Shown one piece after another: positions 6,425 through 7,527 of a DNA stretch of 7,527 nucleotides (its first letter is position 1; each line of letters opens with the position of its first letter). The notes beneath the pieces were generated by a model. The model worked only from the letters and a program-made list of their open reading frames with translations. It was not told the origin of the DNA and did not search any database. Source of the stretch: Solobacterium sp. (GTDB taxonomy: Bacteria > Bacillota_I > Bacilli_A > Erysipelotrichales > Erysipelotrichaceae); assembly GCA_017543005.1 (NCBI GenBank), contig JAFWEA010000162.1:1-7527 (forward strand), in the 5' to 3' direction. The translations under genes and the position numbers were made by a program.

Positions 6425-6500
6425 GGGGTTGTAGCTCAGCTGGGAGAGCACCTGGTTCGCAATCAGGGGGTCGAGGGTTCGAATCCCTTCAGCTCCACCA
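6425..6500 (+). tRNA. tRNA-Ala (anticodon CGC)
   Basis: A complete 76-base cloverleaf with encoded CCA (6498-6500). Acceptor stem 6425-6431 pairs with 6490-6496 and contains the G3-U70 pair that identifies alanine tRNAs. D stem GCTC/GAGC (6434-6437, 6446-6449), anticodon stem CCTGG/TCAGG (6451-6455, 6463-6467) with loop TTCGCAA and anticodon CGC at 6458-6460, and T loop TTCGAAT (6478-6484) are all in place. It reads GCG codons only. Many AT-richer Firmicutes lack this isoacceptor and rely on the UGC tRNA, so its presence suits a GC-richer genome. Confidence 0.95.
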
Positions 6501-6510
6501 TGGACAACAG

Positions 6511-6536
6511 GACAGGACTGTAACAGTCCTGTTTTT
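6511..6536 (+). terminator. Strong intrinsic terminator after tRNA-Ala
   Basis: A perfect 9-bp stem ACAGGACTG (6512-6520) and CAGTCCTGT (6524-6532) with a TAA loop runs directly into a T tract (6532-6536). It lies 11 bases after the CCA end and separates the tRNA from the acetyltransferase gene. Confidence 0.92.
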
Positions 6537-6537
6537 G

Positions 6538-6550
6538 TATAATCTATTAT
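6538..6550 (+). promoter_or_regulatory. Likely -10 region for the GNAT gene
   Basis: A consensus TATAAT (6538-6543) and a second TATTAT (6545-6550) follow at once after the terminator T tract, 33-45 bases before the start codon. No clear -35 hexamer is found, since that region is occupied by the terminator stem. A promoter here is expected because the preceding terminator is strong. Confidence 0.4.
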
Positions 6551-6582
6551 AGAGACAAATCGAAGTTTGTGAGGGGGCATGC

Positions 6583-7116
6583 ATGATGAGCCTGAAGTTG
6601 ATAAAGCTAACAAAAACTTATGAGAAGCAATTAGGAGAAATGATCGACGAATGGAGAGCGGACCAGGAACTCAATCATACAAATCACTCTCCTTGGGCGA
6701 TATTCAAAAATGATTATCATGATTTCGACTATTATCTTGAGAATCTCGAAGTGAAAGAAGCAGCGGACGGGAAAGTGCCAGACTCTGTATTTTTTCTTCT
6801 GGATACGGAACGAGACAAGCTCCTTGGAGCGATAAATATCCGTCATTATCTGAACGAGTATCTACGCAAGGAAGGCGGGCATATAGGGGACGGAATCAGA
6901 CCAAGTGAACGCAGAAAAGGCTATGCCACGGAAATGATACGACTGGCCTTAATTGAATGCAGGAAACTGGGCATCGATAAAGTACTGATGATCTGTGACA
7001 AGGATAATATCGGATCAGCCAAATCCATTATCAATAATGGCGGGATTCTTGAAAACGAATTTATGAATTCAGATGGTGAAATTGAGCAGCGTTATTGGAT
7101 CACCATCCGTAATTGA
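6583..7116 (+). CDS. GNAT-family N-acetyltransferase
   Basis: A 177-residue protein with the GNAT fold, which transfers acetyl from acetyl-CoA to an amine. The acetyl-CoA pyrophosphate loop (motif A) is seen as RPSERRKGYATEM (106-118) with the R-R-K-G-Y-A core, preceded by the beta-4 strand segment HIGDGI (100-105). Motif B is represented by CDKDNIGSAKSIINNGG (138-154), with the Asn and Ser that usually flank the CoA pocket. It resembles the small predicted acetyltransferases of the COG3981 type; the acceptor is unknown. The start may be either of two adjacent ATGs (6583 or 6586); GAGGGGG lies 5 or 8 bases before them. The gene is AT-richer than those upstream and uses AGA, ATA and TTA codons that they avoid. 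It has a 45-bp gap to the ankyrin gene, so co-transcription is likely. Confidence 0.88.
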   Translation: MMSLKLIKLTKTYEKQLGEMIDEWRADQELNHTNHSPWAIFKNDYHDFDYYLENLEVKEAADGKVPDSVFFLLDTERDKLLGAINIRHYLNEYLRKEGGHIGDGIRPSERRKGYATEMIRLALIECRKLGIDKVLMICDKDNIGSAKSIINNGGILENEFMNSDGEIEQRYWITIRN

Positions 7117-7161
7117 CAACTTCCAATATATAGGGATGTCGTACAATCGGAGTTGGAAAAT

Positions 7162-7527
7162 ATGAAAAAACTATTTACTGCTATACGGAAATCTGATCTG
7201 GAAACGGTAAAACAGATCCTTGAAAAGAAGCCGGAACTGGTCAATTGCACAGCAAAACAACCGCCTAAGAAAGATGACGGGCAATCGCCTCTGCAGGTCG
7301 CTCTCAAAACCGGAAATACAGCAATCGCAAACTGTCTTCTGGATCATGGGGCGAATGTAAACTTCATTGAGGACGGATCCTGCTGTAACCAATGGAGGAC
7401 GCCTGTGTTGCATGATGCCATCAACTGCGCAGTAATGCTTTGCAGGTGGAACACCAATGATAAATACATGGGGTTCCGTGTTTTCTCAACAAAGGAAAGG
7501 GCTGAGGAAGGTCTGGCCGTTCTGAAA
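7162..7527 (+). CDS. Ankyrin-repeat protein (N-terminal part, runs off the window)
   Basis: An ATG at 7162 opens a frame that stays open to the window end (122 codons, no stop). The product begins MKKLFTAIRKSDLETVKQIL, a capping ankyrin repeat (about 1-29). A fuller repeat follows in residues 39-69, with DGQSPLQVALKTGNTAIANCLL and then DHGANVNF, and a third begins near RTPVLHDAINCAV (79-91). Ankyrin repeats bind other proteins; the partner is unknown. A weak GGAG lies nine bases before the ATG. Residues 30-40 form a Lys/Pro-rich insert between repeats. Composition matches the GNAT gene more than the upstream genes. Truncation is by the window edge only. Confidence 0.85.
   Translation, partial: MKKLFTAIRKSDLETVKQILEKKPELVNCTAKQPPKKDDGQSPLQVALKTGNTAIANCLLDHGANVNFIEDGSCCNQWRTPVLHDAINCAVMLCRWNTNDKYMGFRVFSTKERAEEGLAVLK

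Noticed and set aside
6410..6613. Minus-strand 67-codon frame with GAEGIRTLDPLIANQ
   Set aside because: This is the familiar false protein produced by reading a tRNA gene backwards; the tRNA-Ala on the plus strand explains it.
7113..7147. TTGACA (7113-7118) and TACAAT (7142-7147) as a promoter for the ankyrin gene
   Set aside because: The spacer is 23 bases, too long for a normal promoter, and TACAAT would leave almost no leader before the start codon. The two hexamers are probably coincidental, one being built from the GNAT stop codon.
7121..7158. TTCCAA/TTGGAA inverted repeat between the GNAT and ankyrin genes as a terminator
   Set aside because: Only six pairs with a 26-base loop and no T tract; not a credible terminator.

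Overview
The window reads as a compact chromosomal segment from a low-to-mid GC Gram-positive bacterium of the Bacillota. Supporting this are strong GGAGG-type ribosome binding sites, short intergenic gaps, extended -10 promoters (TGnTATAAT type), intrinsic terminators, and a membrane CcdA-thioredoxin fusion of a kind seen in Firmicutes. A mid-GC member of the Erysipelotrichaceae is a guess from overall flavour only; no marker gene here fixes the taxon.

Layout. Positions 3-152 (+) hold the last 49 codons of an unidentified gene, closed by an intrinsic terminator that lies inside the 3' end of the opposing gene. Positions 149-5275 are a minus-strand block. Read in transcription order, it is a CcdA-thioredoxin membrane redox protein (5275-4073) with its own terminator at 4033-4054, then diaminopimelate decarboxylase lysA (3970-2714), a 137-bp gap with two inverted repeats, a CorA-family divalent cation channel (2576-1656) and, 28 bp further on, a MATE multidrug/cation antiporter (1627-149). 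Positions 5276-5402 are a divergent promoter region. On the plus strand follow an S66-family LD-carboxypeptidase (5403-6386), a complete tRNA-Ala with anticodon CGC (6425-6500) and a strong terminator (6511-6536). After the terminator come a GNAT N-acetyltransferase (6583-7116) and the start of an ankyrin-repeat protein (7162 to the window end).

How the genes relate. LysA makes lysine from meso-diaminopimelate, and the S66 enzyme family trims the terminal D-Ala from murein tetrapeptides, so both touch the cell-wall peptide. CorA and MATE look like a two-gene transport operon. The CcdA-thioredoxin fusion should pass reducing power across the membrane to an extracellular thioredoxin domain; no client protein is encoded nearby. 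The base composition and codon choice change visibly after the tRNA: the last two genes use AGA, ATA and TTA codons and are AT-richer than the upstream genes, suggesting a transferred or fast-evolving accessory stretch beginning at the tRNA.

I see no CRISPR array, insertion sequence, integrase or recognisable defence cassette. The most interesting points are the tRNA-bounded composition shift with its GNAT/ankyrin pair, the apparent Glu-to-Asp change in the S66 catalytic triad, the terminator shared with the coding end of the convergent MATE gene, and the dyad that covers one of the two divergent promoters.
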